From positions 267,696 through 331,695 of the forward strand of contig SJOL01008492.1 of assembly GCA_004794785.1 (NCBI GenBank): a stretch of DNA of 64,000 nt. Reading direction: 5' to 3'. A program made the translations under genes and the position numbers. The DNA is from Opisthorchis felineus (taxonomy: Eukaryota > Platyhelminthes > Trematoda > Opisthorchiida > Opisthorchiidae). Under the pieces are notes generated by a model, which saw only the letters and a program-made list of their open reading frames with translations, was not told where the DNA came from and made no database searches. Positions 1-11,300 of this stretch are shown here, piece by piece (the stretch's first letter is position 1; every line of letters begins with the position of its first letter).

Positions 1-846
1 GCTGACCAGCTGAATTAGATGGGCAGTGATGAACAGGCAAACTAGACCTATGAGAAGTACCATTTAATAGTATGTCCCATTCATCGGATAAGCGAAACTC
101 GCACCAGCTTGACATAACATGTTAGATTCTACAGTCAGCCCTCAAAATAATGCAGAACGTTTCGAACTTTCCAACCGAAATATCCTACTTTTGGCAGGTG
201 ATCATGGCTTGTAAACCCAAACAGGAGTTTTGTATCCCTACTGCTGTATACGTTCAAAAGCATCAGTTTGCGTAACTCACCTTATACCTCAACAGATGCA
301 ATGGAAGCCGAAATAATCAGAATGGAGAAGGACAGTGACATAGTGACACGCGTCCTGAGCGGCCCTCACTGTGGATCGCGTATCTGCGTCTACTTTCCAG
401 CTTGGCTCAGCTAGCCAATTACTGATACAGGTTTCCGAGGGAATGTCGACTGAGGTTTTGTCCTGTAGGTAAAGTCAATCTATTCTGAAGAGTCTAGAGG
501 CGTTGTTGAACCGTTTTAGCCCTATTGGGAATAATGAGCAGTGCACAACTCAAGAAACTCCGTGAAGTTTCAAAACCGAAACCTCCCGGTTACATATTTG
601 AACACATAAGAGTTCGACCGTAATAAACTGTTCAGCATTGTGGTTTACTCACACGTGATGTGGATTCCGAGATTAAAGGATGAATGATACAACACCCTGT
701 CTGTCGGTGAGTCACGAGTTCGAAGCTCCCTGAAATTTCGTGAGATATGCACTTCTGATGATCCCAAAAATGAATTAAATAGCTGGACAGCACTCCTCAG
801 CTTTTCAGCGCAGGCTGGCTTCACTTACGGGATGAAATATCAACTG

Positions 847-1224
847 GAAATTCCCCATCTTTCTCACACTACCAGAAAGCCTGGGGATTTATTTGCAAGT
901 CTCGAGTGAGGTGGTATTTTCTCTTTGGTTGACATTTCTGACACAAATCCAAACTTCGCTTTTAACCAGCACTGGCAAGAATCACTTACGATAAACAATC
1001 ACCGCCATCTCTCTCACTGCATTTCGTTGCCATTTGTTGTAACATGTGCTCCCGCTATGTTCCAAAAGGTGATAGACGTATTTTTGTCTGGATTACTGTT
1101 TGCAATGGCCTACGTTGATGAAATCATCGCTGTGAGTTCAACATCCGAAGAGCCTTCGGTTCAACTAACCAAAATATTTGGCAGGATCGTAGAATACGGC
1201 TCTCGAGCTCGTCCTCAGAAGTAG
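847..1224 (+). pseudogene. Gypsy reverse transcriptase fragment
   Basis: The open frame 925-1224 reads through RT palm blocks: LVDISD (motif A region, normally with the first catalytic Asp), LPFVVTCAPAMFQKVID (the LPFG...AP..FQ block) and AMAYVDEIIAVSS (motif C). The catalytic YVDD/YLDD box reads YVDE here, so the second metal-binding Asp is replaced by Glu. Upstream, 885-920 still encodes a DLFASLE-like stretch typical just before motif A. The frame ends at a TAG at 1222-1224 after the R-x-R-P-x-K block that follows the palm. Family knowledge: these motifs order the palm of Ty3/gypsy RTs. Not functional. Confidence 0.8.
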
Positions 1225-1289
1225 TCAATATCCAATATCACAGACGTCTTGTCCGTGATAGACAGTGCCCATCGCCCCTCTGATCTAAG

Positions 1290-1678
1290 TGAACTCCTAG
1301 CCGTTATCTATATGCCACGATCACATGGTCCTTACAAGATCCTTAGAATTAGCCCTTTGTCTAGTCAACTATCACCGCAGTTTTGTTCCACCATTTCATG
1401 AAATACAGAGGTTGCTTACTGCACTCTTGTTGAGAGGATCAAACTGTTTTGGGTATCAAAAATGTCGAAAACTTGTTCACGAAATCACAAACGCTCTAAC
1501 CTCTGAACGACTGCTCAGACACCGTGACTCTACGGAACCAAATATGGGTGTCGCTGCTATTTCAAAAAGTGGCACCACACTGTCTAGTTCCATCCATTTT
1601 ACGATGGTGCTCAAAAGCCGTAACACTGCAGGGGAGAATAATTACAGTCAAATAAAAAAGGATGAGTTACTCTCCTGA
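1290..1678 (+). pseudogene. Gypsy RT connection and RNase H fragment
   Basis: The open frame 1325-1678 contains LCLVNYHRSFVPPFHE (connection block, normally FLGLVNYYRRFVP), then L-T-A-L-L, then a run ending ENNYSQIKKDELLS that corresponds to the RNase H block E-R-N-Y-S-x-x-E-K-E-x-L. The segment 1290-1324 ahead of it looks like the preceding block in another frame, so at least one frameshift separates this piece from the RT palm. The D-E-D-D catalytic set of RNase H is not intact: the region after the DSTEPN stretch lacks the expected D-A-S. A pseudogene. Confidence 0.75.
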
Positions 1679-1959
1679 CTGCAGTCTGAAAGTTTCATAA
1701 GATAGTTCGTGGACAAAATTTTACGCTGTGTACTCACTAAAAGTCCTTCTCAGCAGCACCAGAAATTGTTATCTCAGGTATAAATGGGCCACATCAATAC
1801 TGGCATACACGTTTGAACTAGGGACCGGAAAACACCAAGTTTCGCGCAAGTTAAAGTATTGTAGAAGTTGAAAGCCGATTTCATTCTAAACGCCAAATGT
1901 GAATTTTGTTTTGCCCTCAGCTACCACATACTCAAACCTTCGACACGCGTTTTACAGGT

Positions 1960-2144
1960 CTGTGCATCAATCTCCGGTTACTGCAGATGCAGTTCGAGCC
2001 AAAAGCGCAGATGATCCAGTAATACTGCGTAATAAGGGCTTTCTTCAAGAGGTGTGGCCAACGCAATTCAGTGACACTTTCAATGAGCATTTCAAGGGGC
2101 GAAGATTTGCGCTCACAGTTATTGATGGATGTAAAGTACTCTAA
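1960..2144 (+). pseudogene. Gypsy RNase H-integrase linker fragment
   Basis: Reads PVTADAVRAKSADDPVILRN, then GFLQEVWPTQF, then an F-x-x-x-F-K-G-R-R block and LTVIDGCKVL. This is the order of the linker between RNase H and the integrase zinc finger in gypsy elements: a T-A-x-x-(I/V)-R-x-x-(T/S)-x-x-D-P stretch, a W-P, a hinge and L-(S/T)-V-x-x-G-C. The frame stops at a TAA (2142-2144). The HHCC zinc finger expected next is not recognisable between 2150 and 2400. Confidence 0.65.
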
Positions 2145-2402
2145 GATAGGGAATCTACGCCTAAAGCCTGAACGCTAATTTCTAAGACAAACACACAGTG
2201 GGCATTTAGGAGTCAGGCGAACAAAGCTTATAACCCGTAGGTACATCTACGGACTAATCACTGACCAACATATAGTGCAGTTTTGTTCGCTCATGTCACC
2301 AAGGGGCCATAGCCTGTGAGCGACCTGTCGAATATATTAATTACAATACTGGCCACCTCCACAAAGTCCATGGTGTCCTATACATATCTATTTTGTAACA
2401 GA

Positions 2403-2680
2403 CTATCTCGTTATTGTTAACTCCTATTGAAAATGATCGAAAATATATCCACCAAGCACAGCTTCAGCCAGGATGACCGATTAAGTAGGCTGCCTTTGCG
2501 ATTCGGCTTTTTGGAAAAAATTGCACTCAGCTGACTTTGTCGTAATTTTCTGAGTTCGGTAAGTACTTCACCTTCAGGGGTGCTTGGATTCCAGCAAACC
2601 ATCGGTAACCAAAAGAACAAGCAAAACGATTGGTTGGTAAGCTGCCGTAAAGAGAGGAAAATGAAACCAAGCATTTTAGA
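2403..2680 (+). pseudogene. Gypsy integrase core fragment
   Basis: The + strand reads DYLVIVNSY and then K-stop-SKIYPPST (normally V-D-x-x-S-K-W-P-E), then in another frame RLPLRFGFLEKI, then a block like N-C-T-Q-L-T (normally DNGTQFTS) followed by FSEFGKYFTF and, after a stop, PKEQAKRLVGKL (normally P-x-S-N-G-Q-A-E-R-x-V). These are the landmarks of the D,D-35-E core. At least one frameshift and three stops interrupt it, and both Asp positions are lost (N for D). The integrase C-terminal region after 2680 is too decayed to place. Confidence 0.7.
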
Positions 2681-2725
2681 CATGATTTAGAGCACTCACT
2701 GCCCAAAGCCAAACGCGAGAGTTTC

Positions 2726-4723
2726 CAACTAATGCTCATGAGAGGAAAATTTTCTTTTTAAATGAATGACAACAGTACTAGATGTTATGCCTTCTAGTTC
2801 CACCACAGACCGACGCCAAACTGACAGGGGTTTAGAATAATCAGACTCATGGAACACGGATGCTTTGTCTCGGTCCCATGGAAATAAACGGTGGTAGGTT
2901 CCAGTTATTCTCACTCAGAAGATGTTTTACATATTAACGTGAGGTTGAAAGTAACAAGCAGACACGTCGTCAACCATATTAGACTAAGCCAAACGAATAT
3001 GCTTATCATTTAACAAAGAATATGAATTTCCGCTGAGCTGTTGGATATGTTCGAACCACTCAGAAAAATCACCAAAGTTTTCAAAGCTAATCCTACTGTG
3101 GCTGGTAAAAATACACCATTTCCAAGTTGAGGTGACCGCAGATCATCACAAGATGTCACATTATTTAAAGATGTCTCAATTGAACACAAAATTTGTCTCA
3201 ATATAGTTCTTAAAATAACTGAACCAGTTTTTACAACCTCATTACGGGTTACCGCCAGCGTCCCTTGCGCGATATTTCAAGACATTCCGTGCAATCGTTC
3301 GATTCACTATGTGTCTAATGGCTGTATGCGTAGTTCGAACATACAGCTCAAGATGGAGGACTAAACTATTCAGTCCGTCAATCACGGAGCGCCGCTCATT
3401 GTCCAACTGGGTGGTACAAATCTGGTAGGCAGCCAGAATCAGTGTCTACATCATTAGGCTAGGCTTCGGGTGGCAACAAGCAGCACGGATAGCGAGTCAC
3501 GCAGTGGGGCGAAATTGGTAGTGCTGGTTAGCTGTCTGGATTTTTGATAAAAAGTTAAACATAGTGGACAAGTTGCCACCGCGTACCGCTAAGAGGACTG
3601 CGGAAACATCAGCCGCACACAATGTCTAGTTAAGCAAACCACAAAACGAGCTACCTTCGCTCTGTCATTCGTTTTGCGTGAACTGTAAAACCCGTGGGCA
3701 AACTGTAATTGACATTTTGGCCCTCTTATTCTGATGTCGTTATAATTTTTTGTTGAAATATTACATAAGTGATACCAAGACACCTTATAATTGGCTTTCA
3801 TGTTAGACTGGAAAAGGTGTTGGACATCGATCCAGGGGCTTTCTGTGAATCCCACAAAGTAATTCTTCTAGTGGTAAGCGCCTTTCTGCAAAGGGAGAAA
3901 TAGAAGGCATAAATTTGCGACCGTCTTTGAATGTCTGTGGCTCGCAATGGACCCCTTCGCTATGATATCTGATGCTTGACATTGTTGCTTGACATCACAT
4001 GTAATGTACTATTGACCGATGCTTTGTTTTGTTTGGGGTATGCATATTTATCTCGGACAGCTGCATACAACATTTTTCCAGCAATTTGTGGTGTTTTCCC
4101 GTCACAACTGCCAGACAGCTCAGAATCCCGTGAGCTCTTACTACATTTATGTTCAGCTTTCGCAAATATGCAAATTAGATGGTTTGGGTTACCTGGCTTG
4201 TTGTTAAGCCATGAAGAAACCCGGCTTCTTGAAAATTGCGTAAAATATTTTCCGTCAATCAAAATCGTAAAAATAACTTTTAAGTTACCTTATTTTCCTA
4301 CGGGGACAGAAATGTTAATGCTTTTATATGTTATCAGTTTCTCCCACAATTTTTCATACTTACCTGTAGGAAGCGTTGCCGCAAATTGATTTCTGCTGGC
4401 GTTAAACCATAACATGACCGTTAGAGTTTCAGAATAATCTGTAAGCAGCTGGTTACGAAATGACTCATCGGTAAAGAAAGTTCTTCTTGAAGTTGATAAA
4501 ATTTTGTAACATAAATATCAAATCAGCATCCAGTAAAAATACCAACTATTTGTAATGTATCCGCGCAACAGTGGGTTCTACATGGGAACGCTTTGCATTA
4601 TAAAAATCCTGATTTTGGTAAAACACGCCAACAGTTCACGTCATCTTACCCATTTTTTACATATGCTTCACTGCCCCGGGTTGAGTTGGCATAGGCAGAT
4701 ATCCAGTATAGCTATCTACATTA
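2726..4723. other. Intergenic, no gene recognised
   Basis: Only short frames with no recognisable motif. The stretch 3240-3560 is less AT-rich than its surroundings and may be a fragment of an unrecognised repeat. The 137-codon frame at 3976-4389 has biased hydrophobic content, no recognised motif and no clear splice context. Confidence 0.4.
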
Positions 4724-5057
4724 TTATCGTTTATTTTTGAAGAGAATGTTCACAGACATAAAAAGTAAACGCAAGCTATGAATGTGAAAGGGTTACAGGA
4801 GAATATGAGATAAAAGAGAGAAACGTCTCTTTCGAAGTCATGCCACCAACAGTTCCAGTCAGATAAGATGAATCCCAACGTATGTAAGAATTTTGGTATG
4901 GAAACACGTGTGTAAGATCAACAGCCGAAGAAAGGACAAACAATGCTGAATGCTCTTCAAGGCGCGGTAAGCGCTAGCACAGTCAAGACCCGCACATCAG
5001 GCACAAAGTGTCCGCCATACTGAGTCTGGTGTGAGATTCAATGGCAAGAATGTGCAC

Positions 5058-8000
5058 TCAACGCCATGTACCACGCATAAATGTGTCGTAAGTACGGAGG
5101 GAGCCCACAATGGCAAGCAAACACAGGTCACTGACTGTGAACTTAGGAAGTCCCAGTCCAATAACAGCCTTGGCGGATTGAGGAAAGCAGATCCCTCGAT
5201 AAGAGATGATCATCGGTTGGTGGACCAAAAAGTCGACATCACAACCAATTGCACGTAGGGCTGAGAGTATGGCGAGGGAATATTCATCAGCACCATACTT
5301 CTGCTTCTTCTCATTCCACACAGTCACTCCGCGCCCATCCGAGACTATGCTGACGTCTATCACAGTTGCTCGGCGCTCCCGAACAGCGATTAGGTCAGGC
5401 TTGATGAAGGACGTCGAAGTAGGTGCTCTCAACTCCTCGAAGACGGTGTATCCCAGGCGACGGAGACGCTTTGCGAGTTCCCTTGCAACCCGATTATGAC
5501 GAGCACATCTGGCATCATGCGTGATCCAGCAGGACTGCAAAATATGCACCAAACTCTCCGGTTGGCCACAGTTTCCACGACATAAGATCGTCTGGCCACC
5601 ATGACCATGCCGAGCGCTTCTAACTCTCGTCCTGAGCAGGTTGCATCGGAGCTGGATACCGCGGATAAATATCCGAGGAAACACTCGTTCTGGAAATACA
5701 AGCCATCGATTCGAAAGGGGTGAAGCGACCAACTCTCGTAAACCGCAACCGTCAACGCTGTTGTGCAGACTATCACCCCAAGCAGCCACTAGCTCTTTCT
5801 TGGCGTTTACGCGTGCACCATGGACTCGGATAGGAAGGCTGAGATCCCCAACAATTTTACCAAATGTGGAATCGTTGACTACATTGCGTAGTACTCGGCA
5901 CTGGGTAGAAAAGAGCTTTTCCATACGCGCTATCCGCTGCATCGGGATTGTTGCACTCAGACTCGGGATACCAAGTCCCCCATGTTGTTTACCGGCGTGG
6001 ACGTAGCTGATCGGGGTGTCCTTCGGTAGACGTAGCCAGCCACGAATAGATTGCTTGATGTAGTTGTCCAACCTTTTGAGCGTGTTTCGGTGGACTTGGC
6101 CGAGCACGAGCAAATATGCCAGACTCCGTATCAGTAGTTCCTCGTGATGCTGCTTCAACTGGGCACGCGTCATCTCATCCAGCAGTTTGAGCAGATGCTG
6201 TCGGTGGTTAAAGACCTCTTTCCCCTTGAATGTAAGGCGAATGCCCAAAAATGTTACGGTGTCTGTCGGACCCATAGGAGTGACGGGTTCCCCGGCGAAG
6301 CAAAATGGTTCGACTGAGACTGCTGTCGCCGGACGTTCTTTGTCCCCACAAATCACCATCGCTTTCGTCTTTCGAACATTTATCTTCACACCACCTCTTT
6401 CCAACGCGACCGCAGCAGCTTCTAGGTTATATGTAAGTCGAACCCAACTTTCTGCACACACGACCAAGTCATCAGCGAAGGCAAAACCACCTACTAGGGT
6501 GTCATGGAACTAATATCCCAGTTGCGGCGTCGACAATTCAAGTACCTCATACATTGCCATGATGAACAATAATGGGGAGAGTGGATCTCCTTGCCCCACA
6601 CCTCTGTGGCAGTGAACCTCGGAATTGGGGAAAACTGCTGCAGCATTCTCATAGGACTGTGCGATGTATCGAACTAGAGGTGACGGGGCTTTAAACACCT
6701 TGGCAGATCTGACGATTGTGTCATGCGAAACTGAATCAAACGCTTTCGAGATATCAACAAACGCCAAGCTGAGGTTAGAAGCAGTCGCTGAAGAGTAACA
6801 AAGCAGGTCATGTAACAGCAATGTGGCTTCCAAAAAACCGTCTCGATGTAGAAATGCAAACTGGAGTGAGGGCAGTTGCAGTCTACGACTCCAACGATCA
6901 GCAAGCACCTTATGATAGCATCAGACAAGAATGGATGATACGGAGATCGGTCTCAGTTGATCCGGTAAAGTCGGATTTTGGACCTTCGGAACTAGAGTAA
7001 TACGGGCACGACACAGATGTGGGGGACAACCCCCAGATAATAAGAGTAAGTTGAAATACCCAGCGAGCCCGTTAGCATTGAAACGGCGGAGCATCCTGGG
7101 CGTGAGCTTGTCCAGGCCTGGGGACGAATTGTCCAATAAACGTATCGTGCGACCGACTTCCTCTCCTGTAATTAGCTCGATCAAGCTCCAATCGGATGGT
7201 ACTGATTCACGACTTGGCCGGCTTTCCACGTGTTTTGGTGTTGAGAGCACCTGTTTTCAATACTGCTCCGTGTCCAGAGGTAGGCAGCAGTTACCTTTGT
7301 ATAGATCCTTCCATGACCCACCGAGCACAGCAGACGCTGCATCTTTCCGTCTTTGGTGGTATAGGGTCTGGATGGCGGCGTAGTTGGCTCGGCGGATCTG
7401 CTTTCGGTTGACCGGAATCCGGTGGGCTAACTGAAGACGGCGTCGGGATACAGTTTTCCAGATGTATGGAAATGTCCTGGAGGCGTAGAGGTCTAGAAGC
7501 GACAGGACTTGCTCCGGTGTCATGATGCCAGACTGCAACCCTCGGGCAAATGCCAGGAGGTCAACACTAGCAAGCGAACTGTCAGCATGGGATTCCAAGA
7601 GTGACACGGCGCAATCCACGGTTTGTTTAAACCAGACGCTATAGTCATCAGCTTCTGACGAGTAGGCCGTTATTTGACCGATAGTTTGGTCAGGGCCACC
7701 AGATGATGATTCGTCCTGTTGTGCTTGCCAGTTAAGCACCCGTAACCTGGTTTTGATGCTGATAGCCGATCGACCAGGAAAATACTGCTCCAATCTCGCG
7801 AACAGCGCGGTTTGCGTGCCACAAGACGGATATAAATTGTTAGCCAGGCGCAAGAGCGATTGTGACTCTTGTTGGGACCAACGGGCCCCGGAGTACTTCA
7901 CTCGGCCAAGCTTATCTACATTATGCTGGGTGGTGTGTGCGTGCCGGCGATGTTGACTCAGGCCAATCTTTGTCTGAAAAAGGGGGGAACAGTCAGCGCA

Positions 8001-8300
8001 GGCCAATTGGGCGACCATGTTCGTACCAACACTTTCATTGTTGTGAACTCGATGGTGGGCTACCAAGCCAGCTTTCGATTTGCAACACTTGCCACATTCC
8101 TCACACGTGAGTCCCACGAGTCTCTCCTGTGTACTGGTTGGAACTGGTGCGGAGGCGCCAGATGATTCGTAGTGTACACTGTCGAAAGTAACCAGCACAT
8201 TAAAACCAAACAGGGTGGTTAGCCCTGTCTGGAGTTTCTGAACTCTTAGCTCACCCAGACTGGCGTCCAGGCTCCCCAGTCGGCCCCACGAAGAGGTGGT
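5058..8300 (-). pseudogene. R2-like polyprotein (zinc fingers, Myb, RT, RLE), three nonsense codons
   Basis: One frame of about 1,081 codons, interrupted only by TGA (7259-7257, codon 348), TGA (6923-6921, codon 460) and TAG (6512-6510, codon 597). Domains in order, numbered from 8300: zinc finger C66-x2-C69-x12-H82-x3-H86; zinc finger C101-x2-C104-x12-H117-x4-H122; Myb-like block 138-191 starting RWSQQE; RT with PGLDKLTPRML, LVPK...RPIS, motif A FVDISKAFDSVSH (Asp 516), motif B GVGQGDPLSP (567-576) and motif C FADD (608-611); C-terminal zinc knuckle C907-x3-C911-x7-H919-x4-C924; restriction-like endonuclease with KPD (967-969), Asp 982 and a K-K-x-K-Y block (998-1002). In this family the fingers and Myb bind target DNA, the endonuclease nicks it and RT primes on the nick. 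All catalytic residues are present; only the stops disable it. The frame has no in-frame ATG near its start. Confidence 0.92.
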
Positions 8301-8340
8301 TCAGCTCTCCGACTAGTTCTGCTCAACTAATGGTGCTGGC
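8196..8340 (-). promoter_or_regulatory. Structured, ATG-less leader of the R2-like element
   Basis: The coding frame stays open upstream of the zinc fingers to a TGA at 8303-8301 without any ATG; the first plausible start is a GTG at 8198-8196, and the only nearby ATG (8200-8198) is out of frame. Two strong hairpins lie here. Hairpin 1 is 8206-8232, a 10 bp stem with one G-T pair and a 7-base loop. Hairpin 2 is 8278-8314, AGTCGG pairing with CCGACT and enclosing CCAC/GTGG. A CTGG-ACG-CCAG stem and a CTAAG lie between them. R2 elements are known for 5' self-cleaving HDV-like folds and non-AUG starts, so this may be such a leader, but I could not assemble a convincing P1 helix. Confidence 0.5.
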
Positions 8341-11300
8341 TATTGTGCAAGCTACGCCAACATACGAGATCCACTTTTTTCATATTCACTTCTTTTTCAC
8401 AAGCCCACTAAATTTTCGGCTTCTTCTGGGATACAATATCGTTTGTAAACATCTGTCGATCAAAACTTGAACAGATGTCGCGACACCGAATTTGGAGACA
8501 TGTTAACTGCTTTCGGCTGAACTACCTATCCCTACATTATTCTAATTTTCCTGTTTGACTTTAGTGGCATCTCGTTCCAGCAGAATGGGCCTACCCAATT
8601 TTAGTAATCAGTAATTTTGGATTTGTGTGACAGCTCTCAGAGATAAGGGACAAATTTTCCCGTAATTGCTTAATAATTCCGTTGTGGATGGAACCAGTTC
8701 ACATTGTCTAGACTTTGCAACCGACGGTGACATTTGCATACAAATTGTAGGCATACTGGCCACTCGAATATGCCACGGTAGGCCCAGCCTGTAAATGCCA
8801 TAATTCACATGATCTACACTCAATTCGAAAGACTAATGATCTACCGCAGGCTGATTTTATTCTCATGTACAAGCAGGGAATTGAAATTTTGAAGCTCCTG
8901 CATTACAAAGTCTGAGCGAGAAAAGGATATTTATATAAATCTTCGTTAGCTATATTAATCGAACCGCTTAAATTTTCGTGTTGGAATGCGAAATTTTGAA
9001 CACATATCAAGGTGTACTTTTTGCGAATAAAGATGAGCCTGAAATTTCATGATAATATACAGAGTAAGTGTCTTGTTTTGGTAAACGATGCATTCACACG
9101 CAAGCTACAGAGTGTTTTCGTATTTTAGGCCTGCGTTTAGCTGCCATGCAGTGAGATCATCTTTGAGAGCGTGCGACAGTGAACCATATTTCTTAATTGT
9201 TTCGTGATACTTATGCGGTGACACTTATTATGTAGTGTGTGCTTGTAGTGACCACTTCACTGTCATTCCGAGAGATAAATCTTAGGTTGGGTTCAATTTT
9301 TCCAGTTTGCACAATCATGATGCATAGAAAGAACAAGACAACTCAATGAATAATGAATAATGATAGCGAATAATAATAATACCGAATAATAATGAAAGAA
9401 ATTTCCGTACATAGATATGTTTTTAAGCAAGCTTAGTTTTGGTCTGATTGTATATTTCCTACTTGTTGCATAGTAAAACTTGTGGTAGACCACCACACGT
9501 ATCCCGGAGGCTTTTCCGATAGGTAAGTGTATCGACGACCGAAAATAGTAAACATTTCCACCCAAGCCCAAGACTATTCTTTCCCAGTTGTGTTAAAGTG
9601 AATGCACAACTCGCGCAGTGTTGAATAAAATTTTCTCCTGCTCCTTTCATTCTAGGTAACGAGACAAACTGTTCTCTGTGCTTCCCATTAGTTTTTCCGA
9701 CGAGACTCACCCCAGTTGTGGCTAACTTTTCCATGTATGGGATGAACCTACGAGTAAGCAAATTACTTATGAAAATACAACTACCGAAAGTTCACAAAGT
9801 TGTGGATGAGCTGTGTGTTAGCTTATTTGGAAAGCATAAGTTTGAATCCCCTGTTCTTACAGCAGAACAGATCGGCAAGTTTTAGCCTGTCAGCCATATG
9901 CACGACATCGTGTAGCATGAAATTTTACTCAGACGGTCCTCAGCTACTTCGGTTAAATATTCACTTCAAAATCTATTCAACATCCATTCTGAAGCCAGTT
10001 TGTGTCAGGCTAACTAATATAAGGGTGACAAGGATAGAGTTGGTGATGTTCAATAGAGATTTTCTTCTGGGGGTGAAGCCTATCTATGCTGAAGAGCCCA
10101 GAACCAGTGTCATCCTCATTTGCGATCATCAGCAGTGCATATCTTACGAAACGCTGAGAGTGTAGAACCTGTGACATTCTGGCCAATGCTTAGCCAATTA
10201 ACCATTGGCCAAGAGTAGCTGGTCAGCACTGTGGCTAGCTCTCACTGCGGCAGGACAATGAAGCGTTCATTCTTCTAGCACGGCAACCACATCACGTGGT
10301 CACGTATTGATTGGCTCCCCGAGTGCGGCTTCTCAGAAGCAAATCTCACTGAGCTTGTGGATTTATTTTTCCTTCAAGCTGCTCATTGGTTATTATCGGT
10401 ATGAGGGGATTTACAATAGGGCAGCAATAACCTTTCGTCATCACAAAATTTGGATATAAGGTGATATTGGTGATAAGCCTTTTAAAGGCCACACCCCACC
10501 TATACGGAACTGCTGGACAAAACTCTGCTGTCAGACTCTTAATCCAGATTTTCAATTAATTTGATCCAGTTGGAATCTTTCAGTTTTTACTTGGAGGCAT
10601 TCAATTTCCGAACAACGACAACAGTAATTGCGTTGGGCATATTGCACATGTAATTTCCTCCACTTGCTGCGATCTCGTGCCTTAAAGAAGTTAACATTAT
10701 TATTTTTGGAACGAAGTGGCCGCATCATGTGCATAAAGTCAGATCTCTCATGGAGTGCGGAATTCAAGAATTTTGGACGAATTGTTTCAGTCAAAGTTGG
10801 AAACACTGAATTATAATTCCACTAAGGTGCATGATAGACGCTCAGTTGGGTGCACATGAAATCATCTGCATTAAACGAGCTCCGTAAGTGAAACTTAACG
10901 GTGGGTTCCTTCATTAACGACAGAAGAAGAGGCTTCAACAAACATCACTGAACTGTCATAACGACATTGTCAAAAACTTGCAAACTACTGTTCGCTATGA
11001 TAATAAACGCGCACATTTCATTGTTTATGGAGTAGTGTAAGGTAAGCAGTGATTTTTATTTAAAAAATGGGACCCACGCTCCCAAAAACACATTTTCTTG
11101 GGTAAAATAAAAAATTATTTGCTCCTGAATCATAAAGGTGAGCAAACCGATTCTGTTTTGCTAAAGCTTTTAGATCGCCACTTGTCCTTAAAAAATTTAC
11201 ACTGTTAAAACCATTAACTAGAAATGTTCATAGACTCGGCCTCTGCAGATGGTCTTATGAGCGACGATAATTATAAAAACGTAGGACAGTTATTAATATT

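Larger units (their letters stand above)
301..2725 (+). mobile_element. Degenerate Ty3/gypsy LTR-retrotransposon pol
   Basis: Remains of a gypsy-class polyprotein gene in the usual order: reverse transcriptase, RNase H, integrase. The frame changes repeatedly and stops are frequent, so the copy is long dead. A weak first match at about 301-400 resembles the stretch ahead of the RT fingers (M-E-A-E-I-I-R-M-E-K-D). The better blocks are listed separately: RT palm (about 847-1224), RNase H region (about 1290-1678), integrase linker (about 1960-2144) and integrase core (about 2403-2680). I saw no LTR on either side; the 5' part may lie outside the window. The domain order and several short blocks make the class assignment reasonable, but the lineage within Ty3/gypsy is not resolved. 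Confidence 0.8.
4724..8340 (-). mobile_element. R2-clade non-LTR retrotransposon, near full length
   Basis: A site-specific-type (restriction-like endonuclease) non-LTR element read on the - strand. It has a leader (about 8340-8200), a single long frame (8300-5058) and a 3' UTR of about 334 bp (5057-4724). The 3' boundary is fixed by comparison with the second copy: the two match up to 4724/15017 and diverge beyond. The 5' boundary is only approximate because the second copy is 5'-truncated. No target duplication was found, which is common for this class. The 3' UTR is almost identical in both copies (one difference seen in about 333 bp), so both insertions are recent. No long poly(A) tail is present; the minus-strand 3' end runs into TAATAATG here and (TAAG)n in the other copy. 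Confidence 0.9.

Noticed and set aside
3976..4389. 137-codon + strand frame
   Set aside because: Hydrophobic-biased composition from AT-rich DNA, no motif, no splice or start context, overlapping antisense frame of similar length.
5206..6513. Several + strand frames of about 100-120 codons over the R2-like element
   Set aside because: They are shadows of the - strand R2-like frame and recur in copy 2 for the same reason.
8206..8232. Strong hairpin considered as a terminator
   Set aside because: It lies within the open frame and leader of the R2-like element in a eukaryotic context; a rho-independent terminator is not expected.
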